Assembly: GCF_017874215.1 (NCBI RefSeq)
Contig: NZ_JAGGLB010000019.1
Span: forward strand, 62,001 to 126,000
DNA from: Paenibacillus eucommiae
GTDB lineage: Bacteria > Bacillota > Bacilli > Paenibacillales > NBRC-103111
DNA length: 64,000 nt
Reading direction: 5' to 3'
Positions 50,505 through 59,957 of this stretch are shown here, in pieces; the first letter of the stretch is position 1, and each line of letters starts with the position of its first letter. The notes under the pieces are model-generated. The model worked only from the letters and a program-made list of their open reading frames with translations. It did no database searches and was not told the origin of the DNA. A program made the position numbers and the translations under genes.

Positions 50505-50693
50505 TTTAACGATGTTTTTCATCGTTAAAAGCACCAGTCCTTTCCACATCCTTACTTTAACGATGAAAAACATCGTTAAAATCCCTTTTAAGCACCCAGA
50601 TATGCCATTCATCCTCTTTTAACGATGAAAATCATCATTAAAGTGACGGATTGACTGGAAACCCTTAATTTAACGATCAAAAACATCGTTAAG
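50505..50693. repeat. Palindrome cluster D (four units)
   Basis: Units at 50505-50529, 50556-50580, 50618-50642 and 50669-50693, same order and orientation as A and B. This copy is closest to the ideal palindrome. It lacks the long hairpin found before A and B, but the sequence before it (GATTTCCTAGCGG...GCGCTGGG) matches the sequence before A. Confidence 0.88.
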
Positions 50694-50827
50694 TGAAGCA
50701 CACGACTCATTTTGCGGGAGGCGTACTGCTACGAGGTGGGCTGCTACAGAAGTCTCTTCCCCAAAAACTTGAATTTATTTGAAGTTCAATTAGAAAGGGT
50801 AATCCCTCTGATTACTTTCCAATAACT

Positions 50828-50866
50828 CAAAAAAAACTTCTACCAAGACGATACTTGGTAGAAGTC
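50828..50866 (-). terminator. Terminator of tRNA-Lys (first copy)
   Basis: Minus strand ACTTCTACCAAG, 6-nt loop, CTTGGTAGAAGT, TTTTTTT; it begins 5 nt after the tRNA. Confidence 0.95.
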
Positions 50867-50870
50867 ATGA

Positions 50871-50943
50871 TAGGCCCGGTGGGGGTCGAACCCACGACAA
50901 GATGATTAAGAGTCAACTGCTCTGCCAGCTGAGCTACGGACCT
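50871..50943 (-). tRNA. tRNA-Lys (anticodon CTT), copy 1
   Basis: A 73-nt cloverleaf on the minus strand: acceptor AGGTCCG/CGGGCCT, D arm GCTCAGCTGGCAGAGC, anticodon loop with CTT in TTGACTCTTAATCA, T arm GTGGGTTCGACCCCCAC, discriminator A. CCA is not encoded. A promoter and terminator flank it. Confidence 0.96.
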
Positions 50944-50953
50944 GAACATGAAT

Positions 50954-50982
50954 ATTTTATCATCTTTTTAATGAATATTCAA
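50954..50982 (-). promoter_or_regulatory. Promoter of tRNA-Lys copy 1
   Basis: Minus strand TTGAAT (50977-50982), 17 nt, TAAAAT (50954-50959), immediately before the tRNA. Confidence 0.75.
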
Positions 50983-51109
50983 GTCCGCGTCAGAACCATT
51001 CCGGCAAACTCTTACCATTCGATACTTGAGAATACGCCATCCGTTACAATTTCCATTATCGCAAAATTATATATTTATTCCATTTTAATCATAAATTATA
51101 TATTATTAA

Positions 51110-54100
51110 TTAATTATCCAACCGATACAAACCAACATCATCAATAAACAACTGTTCTCCGGCACTAAAGTAATAAAGCGGGAACCCGAATTGAACTTTG
51201 TTCACTGCTGCAGTTACTTCAAATACAGTCCGCAGCGGGACCCATGTCCCCTCATGTCCTGCCAGCGATATTCTCTCAGTTACTATGGAACTGAGTGTGG
51301 CATCACTTTCATCTTTCAAATTGATATACCATTGAATAGTACCGTTTGGAGTCGAATTTATCGGTACGTAGTAGTAAACTACCGCTTCGTATAATCCAGG
51401 CTCGACGGAAATGTCCTGTAACGGCCCGCCCACCGGATTGATGTCCGAGGCCACAAGACTGTACTCGCCTGATCTCACCGCTGCCTGGGTGCGGCTCATC
51501 CAGCCGCTACCTTCTGTCCAATAACTCCATGAGGTCGCTTGCGCAAGATTCCCGCTATCGCCGATTTCAAAGGAAGCATTCGCCACTAAATTCGTCAAAT
51601 TTGTCGCTGGTGCTACCACAAATGGTAAGGATTCAACAGGCGTTGAATGCTGGTAAGATACCTTATAGCCAACGCTCTGTTCAATTGATGAAGCAGGAAC
51701 TCCTGGAACAGTCAAGGTAGCCGTACGAGTAGCTTCATTCCATGATATAGCGCTTGGCGTTATCGATACAGCAGTTTCATTATTCATTTGCTGCTGAATG
51801 ATAAAGCTGCTCACCTCAGGTACTTCAGCCGGTTCACGGTCGAATACGGCTTCGATCTGACCGTTCTCCGCTTGCACAGACGTGATGACTGCCTGATCAT
51901 CGGCTGCGTCCAAGCGATACAAAGCGACGTCATCGATAAAGACTTTTTCACCAGGTTTGAAATACCATAGTGGAAAACCAAATTGGACCGTACTTATTTC
52001 TCCCGTTACCTCAAATACCGTTTCCAATGCCGTCCATTTCCCTTTGTTTGGTGATACTGGTGTTTTCTCCGTTACAATCGATTTGATCAATTGATTATTG
52101 CTATCCTTTAAATTAATGTACCATTGCAGCGTTCCTTCCATAACAGAATCTGCTGATGTGTAGTAACGTACTATTGCCCCATAGGTTCCAGGCTCCAGTG
52201 TGGTAATATCCTGCATCGGACCGCCAACAGGGAATATTCCATTAGCAACAAGACTGTATTGTCCGGATTTCACAGTTTCTTGGGTTCTAGTCGTGTAGCC
52301 TGTGCCTTCCGTCCAGTAGTACCAAGAGGATGCCTGCCCACCTGAACCGATTTCGAACGATGGGTTTGTTATTAAATTGAGCTTGTTTTTTGCGATGGCC
52401 AACAAGAGCAAGGCATTGTCGCGGACAAAGGGTTGATCACTTTCCGCCAATTCTTGAAGCCGTTCCATAAAAGCGGTACTTCCGGGAGCCGTCTCGACCC
52501 AATCAACGAGAGCGGAAAAAATGCCTTCGCGTGCACCGGTCCAAGCCCCTCCGTAAATCGGAGGATGAAGTGGAATATTCAGAATAGGGTCGTCTTTGAA
52601 TTGTTCCAATAATTCCATACGCTTCTTTGCCATTTCCATACTAATGCCGCTATCTTTCATTAACTCCAGCAAGGTCAATGCTTCCTGTTCATTCGTTGGA
52701 CTAGGGACTGCGGCATTATCGTTATACGTGTAACTAAGCACCGATGCCTCGTAAAACTCAAAAGCGAGCATGAGCTTCTGTGCCCGAACCTTCTGCTTAT
52801 CCGATTGGGACTTGGCAACAACCTGTTCCATTAAAAGACGACTTGCGGCCATATCTTCTTTCGTTACAGCCTTCAAATAGCTAGAATCAAATAAATTCAA
52901 ATAATTATATCTTTCTGGAGAGCTGGCCCAATCCAGATACCACTCCGTTGTAAATATACGCGTCGTCCAGAACTGCTCCCAGTACTCATAGTACTGCTTC
53001 AAATAAGGTGCCGCTTCGGCCCCTACTGTTCTCACGTACCATTCGTCCAAAAGATCATCGACATTAAGATCAGGATTCCATTGCAGCTTGGCGGAAAGCC
53101 AAGGTTTGGCTCCTTCTCCGAAGTTCGGATACAATTCAGCTACATGAGCGATAACGCCGTGATCCTTTGCATACTTATAAACCTCAGACATTTGTTGCGG
53201 ATAAACACGCGGTACATTATAGGGAGAACCATACAAATATTCATAGAACGCCAGATTCGATGCCGCTTCCCTCCACTTTTCGGTATGCTGTTTTCCGAGA
53301 TTGCCCATCGCGGGATCCAACCAGGACATCCGATCATCTGTAATGTAAGGAATGACCCGGGGATTTAATTGCACATTCGTCGGCGGATCATATACGTTCC
53401 AGTAAGCCAATAAACCAAAATATTTATCGGGATGTTGTGCCAAAACACCTTCAACGATTTTGTTAACCCATGGGTAATAAATTTCCGACATATTCAAATA
53501 GCCGATTGAATTAATTTCACCGGTGTAATTCGGGTGATCCGGCTTAGCCTCACAAAACCTTTTACTGTCATTTACTCCTAATGAGTAGGATTGCTTGTCA
53601 GGATTTTTATCAAAATAGTCTATGATTCGTCCGATCGCAACTTCTGCTGTCGTATCATTCATGCAAGGCTGCCAATCGTAAGGCGAAGTCGGTATCACCC
53701 CGTCCACATAGTACTCAGGATGTTGAGAGAAGAAAACAGGGTCAAACAAATTTTTCATATTGTGATGAAACTGAATATTTTCATATATTCGATTGTGGCG
53801 AGCCCACTCGGTATTTGTAGACGGTATCGTAAACTCATTCGTCGTTATCGTTTCCGTACCCCAGAACTGCCGGGATATCGCCGCTGGTTGTTCACGAATT
53901 GTACCAAGCGGAATGGAAATGGTGCTCCGTTCAGGCACATCTTCGCCATCCGGGCCGGGAAGCAGCCAACGAACACCTACATAACGTTCAAGAAACTCGT
54001 ACACGCCAAACTCCGTTCCCCAATCTGTAGGTCCGATAATCGTAATTCGATTGTCATTCGCTACCATTACGAACCCGTCTCCCGTCAATCCTGCCAACAG

Positions 54101-55765
54101 ATGATTTAGCTGCTGTTGATCTTCTGACGCACTCGTACCCACATATATACGAATCACACCTGCCTGTAGACCTTCCACTGCAGTGGTTTGAATCGGCAAT
54201 TCGACTCCGGTAGATTTCCGTACATACTCCACCAGCGTATCTGCTGCGTTAAGTACCTGTTCGTCTGCCCCCGCATCAACGAGAACAATCGCAGGGCTTT
54301 GACCGTTTTCAATAAGTTTGATGGGCTGTTGTGTAGTCTCCCCACCCATTCCGTCCCCTGTAGAAATGGGTGATCCTGAGGTTGGTGCCCCCTCTCCTTC
54401 CAGTTGCAGCGGAGGCTTTTCGAACGTAGTTCCTTTCGCTTGTTCATGCATGTAAGCCTTCTCAATAGTTCCCTGTCCAACAATCTTTAGGATAGCTTCC
54501 AGTTCCAGAAGAATGATCTTTGCATCTTTCTCCGTTCTTAGCTGCATTCCTTTGGCCTGCGTACGGACAGTCAGCTTATCCAAGACACCTTGAATCAGTT
54601 CAATGATTATATTCGAAGCTTCCACATCTATGGTGGTAAAGTCCCCCTTAAAGATTACCTTGCTTCCTTCCGGCAGACCAGTAGCAACCTTAATGTTGGT
54701 AAAACCTCCTTCTATAAATTCTGCTCCCTCCAAAGCTTCCTCCAAAATTACAGAAGAACGGACCGTAACAGTCCCAACCGTCGTGCCTCCTTCTAACACA
54801 ATGCGAACCGTGCCTTTGCTTTTCTCAATAACGGCTGATGCCAGGACGGAATCGCGGAAATGAACGCTGTTGGCTCCCCCGCCTTTTACAGTTGTTTCCC
54901 CGCGAACTGTCACACGATCGAGCAGCACGTCACCTTCTCCGATCCCAGCAGCCAGTAGCAAATCACCGAGGATAGTCATATTGCGCAGCGTAACTCCTGC
55001 TGTCGTAATGATTACATTTCCAGTAATTGTCTCTGCCGCGTCCTCTGATCCGTACACACCCGCTTGATCGAAGGTTTTATTTGCGGTTCCTGATGAAGAC
55101 AATTCCAAAGCTCTGTCGAGAATCGTCACCGCTTCAGCGCGCGTCATCGATCCTGCTGGTTTAAAGCTTCCATCCTCATAACCGCCTAAGATCTTGTGTT
55201 CTGCAAGCTTCTGAACCGCTGCATGGCTCCACGCTGCAATCGCCGCTTCATCAGTAAAGGCTGGAACAACATACGACGTATGGTTCGCCAAGTAAGGGGT
55301 TAGAATACGCTCCATCATGACTGCCGTTTCCTGCCTGCTGATCTCGTTTTCTATTCGAACAGTCCCATCTTCATAACCGCTGAGATATCCTGCTTTCACT
55401 GCAATGGACACGTCTTCATACTGCCAATCTGCTGCTGATAAATCTGAAAAAGCCATTTCACCTTTCTCCTTAAATCCGAAGGAACGATTGATGAAAGCAA
55501 TCCATTCACCTCTTGAAATCCTACGATCCGGCGCAATATCGCCATTGGAATAACCTTGCAGCAAGCCCTCCTGCAGCCATTTCTTTAACTGCGCCTCTGC
55601 CCAATGCCCCTCGATATCCGAGCTGTCCTGGCCTTTCGTCCCGCCAGCAGGCAGAATCGAAGTATCGAAAGCCGCACTGACTTTTGTGAAAGCAAATGAA
55701 GTAAAAATCATACTAAAGATCAAAACAGCCGTTACGACTTTCCATCCACATTCCCTGAATTTCAT
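51110..55765 (-). CDS. SLH-anchored DUF4838 glycosidase-like surface protein
   Basis: A 1,551-residue secreted protein. A signal peptide (to about residue 32, ending KVSAAF) precedes three SLH domains (about 48-92, 106-152, 168-217), which hold it on the cell wall. A beta-helix-like repeat region (about 235-450) follows, then a GH67-N-like domain (about 480-620) and a DUF4838 module (about 640-900) with many aromatic residues (WQPCMNDTT, YWNVYDPP). Two C-terminal carbohydrate-binding-like domains of about 155 residues (starting near NPSFEIGSGG and NASFEIGDSG) are duplicates, with an Ig-like spacer between. The substrate is unknown, probably a uronic-acid-containing glycan. It lies beside a putative hydrolase. 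Confidence 0.83.
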   Translation of the reverse strand: MKFRECGWKVVTAVLIFSMIFTSFAFTKVSAAFDTSILPAGGTKGQDSSDIEGHWAEAQLKKWLQEGLLQGYSNGDIAPDRRISRGEWIAFINRSFGFKEKGEMAFSDLSAADWQYEDVSIAVKAGYLSGYEDGTVRIENEISRQETAVMMERILTPYLANHTSYVVPAFTDEAAIAAWSHAAVQKLAEHKILGGYEDGSFKPAGSMTRAEAVTILDRALELSSSGTANKTFDQAGVYGSEDAAETITGNVIITTAGVTLRNMTILGDLLLAAGIGEGDVLLDRVTVRGETTVKGGGANSVHFRDSVLASAVIEKSKGTVRIVLEGGTTVGTVTVRSSVILEEALEGAEFIEGGFTNIKVATGLPEGSKVIFKGDFTTIDVEASNIIIELIQGVLDKLTVRTQAKGMQLRTEKDAKIILLELEAILKIVGQGTIEKAYMHEQAKGTTFEKPPLQLEGEGAPTSGSPISTGDGMGGETTQQPIKLIENGQSPAIVLVDAGADEQVLNAADTLVEYVRKSTGVELPIQTTAVEGLQAGVIRIYVGTSASEDQQQLNHLLAGLTGDGFVMVANDNRITIIGPTDWGTEFGVYEFLERYVGVRWLLPGPDGEDVPERSTISIPLGTIREQPAAISRQFWGTETITTNEFTIPSTNTEWARHNRIYENIQFHHNMKNLFDPVFFSQHPEYYVDGVIPTSPYDWQPCMNDTTAEVAIGRIIDYFDKNPDKQSYSLGVNDSKRFCEAKPDHPNYTGEINSIGYLNMSEIYYPWVNKIVEGVLAQHPDKYFGLLAYWNVYDPPTNVQLNPRVIPYITDDRMSWLDPAMGNLGKQHTEKWREAASNLAFYEYLYGSPYNVPRVYPQQMSEVYKYAKDHGVIAHVAELYPNFGEGAKPWLSAKLQWNPDLNVDDLLDEWYVRTVGAEAAPYLKQYYEYWEQFWTTRIFTTEWYLDWASSPERYNYLNLFDSSYLKAVTKEDMAASRLLMEQVVAKSQSDKQKVRAQKLMLAFEFYEASVLSYTYNDNAAVPSPTNEQEALTLLELMKDSGISMEMAKKRMELLEQFKDDPILNIPLHPPIYGGAWTGAREGIFSALVDWVETAPGSTAFMERLQELAESDQPFVRDNALLLLAIAKNKLNLITNPSFEIGSGGQASSWYYWTEGTGYTTRTQETVKSGQYSLVANGIFPVGGPMQDITTLEPGTYGAIVRYYTSADSVMEGTLQWYINLKDSNNQLIKSIVTEKTPVSPNKGKWTALETVFEVTGEISTVQFGFPLWYFKPGEKVFIDDVALYRLDAADDQAVITSVQAENGQIEAVFDREPAEVPEVSSFIIQQQMNNETAVSITPSAISWNEATRTATLTVPGVPASSIEQSVGYKVSYQHSTPVESLPFVVAPATNLTNLVANASFEIGDSGNLAQATSWSYWTEGSGWMSRTQAAVRSGEYSLVASDINPVGGPLQDISVEPGLYEAVVYYYVPINSTPNGTIQWYINLKDESDATLSSIVTERISLAGHEGTWVPLRTVFEVTAAVNKVQFGFPLYYFSAGEQLFIDDVGLYRLDN

Positions 55766-55824
55766 GCTTCATCCTCGTTTCTTTTCATATTAGCTGATTA
55801 GCCTCCAATTGAATGAGCCTTAAC

Positions 55825-57810
55825 CTACGAATCCGCATCCCAATCTAGCACAACCATTTGATGACACTCCAGAACGGGTAACATATACCGAATACGATCT
55901 TCCTTTTTTTCAAAAACAAGCTCTTGCATTTGGGGAGCCAGGTATACTCTCTTAATTTCAGATTCAAGAATTAGAGAAACCTCAATATCGTGTACGGGCA
56001 CAATGTCCTCGATCACCTCAATATTTTCACCTCTTAGTACTGGAGCTGCATATAATAAATGCTGCACATATCTGCTCTCCTGATCTTGCTTTTGTAATGT
56101 AACTACTCCTTGTGCAGGCAGATTTGTTTCCAGTGTCTTATCTGGCAGTAGGAGATTAAGAGCATATATGATTATTTCTTTCAAGGGCAAGCTCCCTTTT
56201 TTTGCATAATCATCAAACACATGCCAAGCTATGTAAATACCATTTGTACTTTCCACTACCCCTGGTCCACCATTCTCTTTGCTGCTAGGTGTATGTTGAT
56301 GAGAGCAATACCTAAACAGCTCCCGGTTAAAATAGGGGTTTTCCCTCTTGCCAAGAACAGACCCTTTGACCACATCAATTTCTATTCCTTGAGAGTAACA
56401 AACTAGGGATGCATGAGAGAAATTAGGCATCTCAAATGCTGGCTTCAAATAATCCGGCTGATATTGATTCAAACCGACATAACGAACACCCAAATCAATA
56501 GCAAAAGCACTCTTCTCTTTATTCAAACCGGAAGAACCTGTAGCCAGCACCTTACCACCCTTTTCAAAAAAAACTTCCAGCTTATGTTTAAGAAATGCAT
56601 CCACATAAATTTGATCTGGCAAAATAATGACTTTATAGCTATTAAAATCTGATTCCAGATCTATTACATCAAACAAAAATTTACCTTCCAAAAGCAAGCG
56701 AACAGCACCTATATCAGATTTGTCCATTACTTGCTGTGGATGAGACCCAGAGGCAGTGAACGCTTCCACGGAAAGCAGCCCCACATCGGCAACATTCTTG
56801 GCTTGGCTGCACCAGACCTCCTTCTCCTTCACTTCTCCATAAGCTTGCCCTATCAGCTGATAAGTGACCTGATCCATCAACCCGTCTGGATGTAGCTGGT
56901 CTCCGATCGAGCATCGCGCACCATTTGCGAGGTTTAAAGCAGTTTCATATTTTAAAGCGTTAGGATGTTTATACCCACCGAACTCTCCCCAAGTCGTATG
57001 AAACTTCCCAGTCATTCCCACAAATTCTATCCCCAACTGCTGTACATACCGCGCGGATAAAGGAAAATGATCGTACCCCCAACCACCCGTAGGTAGCGAC
57101 TCCAGCTCCAGGTGTGAGCTCATATCAATCAAATCCCGACGGCCTTTGAGAAGGCCACTATTATGAACTATGCCCATATTAGGTTTAATGGAATGAATAG
57201 TTTGGCGTACCTGCTCCGTATAATGAGCGTATGTCCGCTCGCCCAATTCTCTTATAGCTTCAGCATCTTGCGGATCCTTTCCCACTTCCCTCAGCGCCTT
57301 GACACAAGAATGACAATAACATTGCCTAACCCCTACAATATCGAAAAAAATATAATTCGTTTCATAGTTGGACACTATCTCGGCAATCTGCTCAAGCAAA
57401 ACTGGCAGGTATGGCGAATTCATGCAAAACTGATGAAAGCCAGGTTCCATGAATCCTGCCACCCAGTTAGTGCGATCATCCATGTCTCGTATCAGCCACT
57501 CAGGGTGCTGCCTTGCCAATCTTTCATCTAAGCCAGCCGAAATATAGATTGGTGTTTGGACACCAACTTCAGCCGCCGCCTCAATCATCGCTCCAAGCAG
57601 GTCAAAATCCAGGTTCGGATGCATTTCATTCACTTTTGTTGGATGATAAGACCAACCGTGATGGCACTTGGCAAATACAGTAATAGAGTCAATATGACCT
57701 AATTCCAGCATGTTTTGAAACTGTTTTTTGGAAAATCTCCTTCCTATTTCTGCAATCGCTTCTGAAGTATGAAAATCAAGATGAACCTGTCGAAAACCCA
57801 ATAACTTCAC
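55825..57810 (-). CDS. Putative glycoside hydrolase (GHL6/GH151-like) with trimerisation domain
   Basis: A 661-residue cytoplasmic protein. The N-terminal TIM-barrel-like part (about 1-370) contains FRQVHLDFHTSEAIAEIG, FAKCHHGWSYHP, YIFFDIVGVRQCYCHSCVKAL and GWGYDHFPLSARY; the middle part (about 370-480) resembles the beta-galactosidase trimerisation domain (VIILPDQIYVDAFLK). This resembles hypothetical glycosyl hydrolase 6 proteins and GH151 alpha-L-fucosidases. Which family is right needs a search. There is no signal peptide, so it acts on imported oligosaccharides. It diverges from an AraC regulator, which probably controls it. Confidence 0.72.
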   Translation of the reverse strand: MKLLGFRQVHLDFHTSEAIAEIGRRFSKKQFQNMLELGHIDSITVFAKCHHGWSYHPTKVNEMHPNLDFDLLGAMIEAAAEVGVQTPIYISAGLDERLARQHPEWLIRDMDDRTNWVAGFMEPGFHQFCMNSPYLPVLLEQIAEIVSNYETNYIFFDIVGVRQCYCHSCVKALREVGKDPQDAEAIRELGERTYAHYTEQVRQTIHSIKPNMGIVHNSGLLKGRRDLIDMSSHLELESLPTGGWGYDHFPLSARYVQQLGIEFVGMTGKFHTTWGEFGGYKHPNALKYETALNLANGARCSIGDQLHPDGLMDQVTYQLIGQAYGEVKEKEVWCSQAKNVADVGLLSVEAFTASGSHPQQVMDKSDIGAVRLLLEGKFLFDVIDLESDFNSYKVIILPDQIYVDAFLKHKLEVFFEKGGKVLATGSSGLNKEKSAFAIDLGVRYVGLNQYQPDYLKPAFEMPNFSHASLVCYSQGIEIDVVKGSVLGKRENPYFNRELFRYCSHQHTPSSKENGGPGVVESTNGIYIAWHVFDDYAKKGSLPLKEIIIYALNLLLPDKTLETNLPAQGVVTLQKQDQESRYVQHLLYAAPVLRGENIEVIEDIVPVHDIEVSLILESEIKRVYLAPQMQELVFEKKEDRIRYMLPVLECHQMVVLDWDADS

Positions 57811-58029
57811 TCCCTTAATAGATAAAAGATTCTAATAAAAGAGTAACCCATACCAAATCTTATAGGAAGAAACATTCCTAATGAATGTTTATACAAAATT
57901 AAGAAAAATCCGGTTCAAGGAAAAAGGAGCTTTTTGTCGAATAGCTAAAGAAATGTTCACAAATCTCACTTGTAAAACGGAACTGTTCAAAACTTTGAAT
58001 TATGAAACCTACTTGGGAGGTACATGTCA

Positions 58030-58863
58030 ATGGATGTTGTTCAAAGAAACCTTTTTATCCAATACTTCTCAAATATGAAGATACATATTTCAGTAGTCGC
58101 AAACACCAAGGCTCCACTTACATGGAGGGAAATCAATTTCACACCTGACTATGCACGTTTTTATTTTATTCGTCATGGAGAAGGCGTAATTAAAATACAG
58201 AACAAATTGTATTACCCTCAGCCAGGACAACTGTATCTGCTACCGTCGTCTGTTGAGCAATCTTATTGGGCGGTTAATGATAACACCTTCTACAAATATT
58301 GGAGTCATTTTACCTTGAAGGTAGGGGAGACGGACTTATTCCAGCTTCTGAAATTGCCATATATGGTGGAAGTAGACGATACAGATAGACTCGAGGTTTT
58401 ATTTGAGCGATTAATCACTGAATATCAAAGCACTGAATTATCAGCTATCCTGAAAATGAATTCACTATTTCTTAACATCCTCTCCTATTACCTGGATGCC
58501 TGTGAACAGAAAAACCTACTTTTCTACTCGGACTCGATCAACAGATTAGAAATTGTTTTGCAATATATCGAAAACCATTTGTCGGAAAATTTAAGCCTTG
58601 ACACGTTAGCCAAGCTCGTTCACTTGCACCCGAATTATTTTATTCATTTTTTCAAATCGATAATAGGTCTCACACCCATTCAGTATACTAACAAGATAAG
58701 AATCGAAAAAGCTAAGCAGCTTCTGCTCACCACGAATCGAACCGTTACCGAAATTGCTGATGAAGTCGGGTGCCAGCTCATTTATTTCTCAAGACTGTTT
58801 AAACAACAAACCGGGGCTGCTCCGTCTGAATACAGAAGCTTATCATTAATAAAAAAAACCTGA
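58030..58863 (+). CDS. AraC-family transcriptional regulator
   Basis: A 277-residue regulator: an N-terminal cupin-like sugar-sensing domain (about 20-100: YYPQPGQLYLLPSSVEQSYW) and a C-terminal double HTH (about 180-275), with LSLDTLAKLVHLHPNYFIHFFKS (split) and TVTEIADEVGCQLIYFSRLFKQQTG. The ATG at 58030 lies nine bases after GGAGG; the ATG at 58024 is too close. It is divergent from the glycoside hydrolase gene across a 219-nt gap that should hold its operator. Confidence 0.9.
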   Translation: MDVVQRNLFIQYFSNMKIHISVVANTKAPLTWREINFTPDYARFYFIRHGEGVIKIQNKLYYPQPGQLYLLPSSVEQSYWAVNDNTFYKYWSHFTLKVGETDLFQLLKLPYMVEVDDTDRLEVLFERLITEYQSTELSAILKMNSLFLNILSYYLDACEQKNLLFYSDSINRLEIVLQYIENHLSENLSLDTLAKLVHLHPNYFIHFFKSIIGLTPIQYTNKIRIEKAKQLLLTTNRTVTEIADEVGCQLIYFSRLFKQQTGAAPSEYRSLSLIKKT

Positions 58864-58901
58864 TTTTATATACTGTGAGTGATATTGACAAAATACACAC
58901 C

Positions 58902-58951
58902 AAAAAAGCAAGCGGGACCTCTCTATTGAAAAATGAGGTGCCCGCTTGCTG
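58902..58951. terminator. Bidirectional terminator between AraC gene and dehydrogenase
   Basis: AGCAAGCGGG, CCTC/GAGG, CCCGCTTGCT. A T run (TTTTTT) follows on the minus strand; it serves convergent genes ending at 58863 and 58971. Confidence 0.88.
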
Positions 58952-58970
58952 GCCTGGTAATTTTATTTAA

Positions 58971-59957
58971 TTATATCCTGACCGGCTGCCCCGACTTCAC
59001 AGACGCATAACCCGCCAAAGCTACTTCTGCTGAGTACAGACCATCTTCACCCGAAATGGGTACCTGGTCCCCATCAAGCAGCGCTTTAACGAACGCTTCA
59101 ACCATATAATGATCCATTGAATCTCCCCAGTAATCCATAACGCCTTTACCTCTGTCATCGCTATAGAACTCATTAGCTTGAGCGAATCCATCGACAGTAA
59201 GATTTCCTTTGGTACCGACAATTTCCATCGCTACATCTCCGCCTGTGGAGGATGACTTCGGACGCGACCAACTTGTGTCCAATACGCCGAAGGCGCCATT
59301 ATCGAATTTCACATGGATCATGCCAATATCGTCCACATCAATGTTCTCTTGAAATAATCTTGCTGCATAAGCATACACCTCAGATACCTTAGAGCCGATA
59401 AACCAGTTCATTAAATCCATTACATGAACTGTATGGTCAAGAAGCGCTCCTCCCCCGGATTTAGCCTGTTCAGCAAACCATCCTCCCGGAAATGTTCCTC
59501 TATTAAAGCCTTTGATAGCAACAATATCTCCAATTTCGCCGCTCTCCACGATCTGTTTGGCACTAACAACAGCAGCTAAATAACGGCAAGGGAAAGCTGT
59601 CATCAATTGAACGCCATTTTCCTTACAAGCAGCAATCATTTGCGACATTTCCTCTACGGATACGCCCAGTGGCTTTTCGCAAAGCACATGTTTCTTCGCT
59701 TTTGCAGCAGCAATAACCATCGGCGCATGATGGACGTTTTCCGAACAAATCACTACAGCATCTACGTCCGCTGCAAGCAGATCCCTGTAGTCGGCAAAGT
59801 AAGGAATTTCGTGACGGTTCACTGCCTCCTCTACCCGCTCCTTGTTGTCATCGGCTATTCCAACGATTTCAACATTGGGCAGCGCAAGAAAAGAATTCAG
59901 ATAAGAGAAAGCGTGACCGTGAGCAAAGCTGATCATACCTACTTTCAATTTGTTCAT
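58971..59957 (-). CDS. Gfo/Idh/MocA-family dehydrogenase (second in operon)
   Basis: A 328-residue NAD(P)-dependent oxidoreductase of sugars or inositols. The nucleotide fold begins KVGMISFAHGHAFSYLNSF, with an atypical loop in place of GxGxxG. The catalytic motif is CEKPLGV (about 93-99), and HVMDLMNW (about 177-184) fits the HxxD region. It overlaps the preceding gene by 4 nt (ATGA), so both are translated together. The neighbouring AraC gene at 61091 diverges from the operon. The substrate is unknown. Confidence 0.9.
   Translation of the reverse strand: MNKLKVGMISFAHGHAFSYLNSFLALPNVEIVGIADDNKERVEEAVNRHEIPYFADYRDLLAADVDAVVICSENVHHAPMVIAAAKAKKHVLCEKPLGVSVEEMSQMIAACKENGVQLMTAFPCRYLAAVVSAKQIVESGEIGDIVAIKGFNRGTFPGGWFAEQAKSGGGALLDHTVHVMDLMNWFIGSKVSEVYAYAARLFQENIDVDDIGMIHVKFDNGAFGVLDTSWSRPKSSSTGGDVAMEIVGTKGNLTVDGFAQANEFYSDDRGKGVMDYWGDSMDHYMVEAFVKALLDGDQVPISGEDGLYSAEVALAGYASVKSGQPVRI

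Noticed and set aside
22516..50693. CRISPR array as explanation for the repeated palindromes
   Set aside because: Units are spaced by conserved rather than unique spacers, occur four per site, and no cas genes are in the window.
57881..58078. 65-codon plus-strand frame before the AraC gene
   Set aside because: It overlaps the regulator's start in another frame, has no good ribosome site and no recognisable content.
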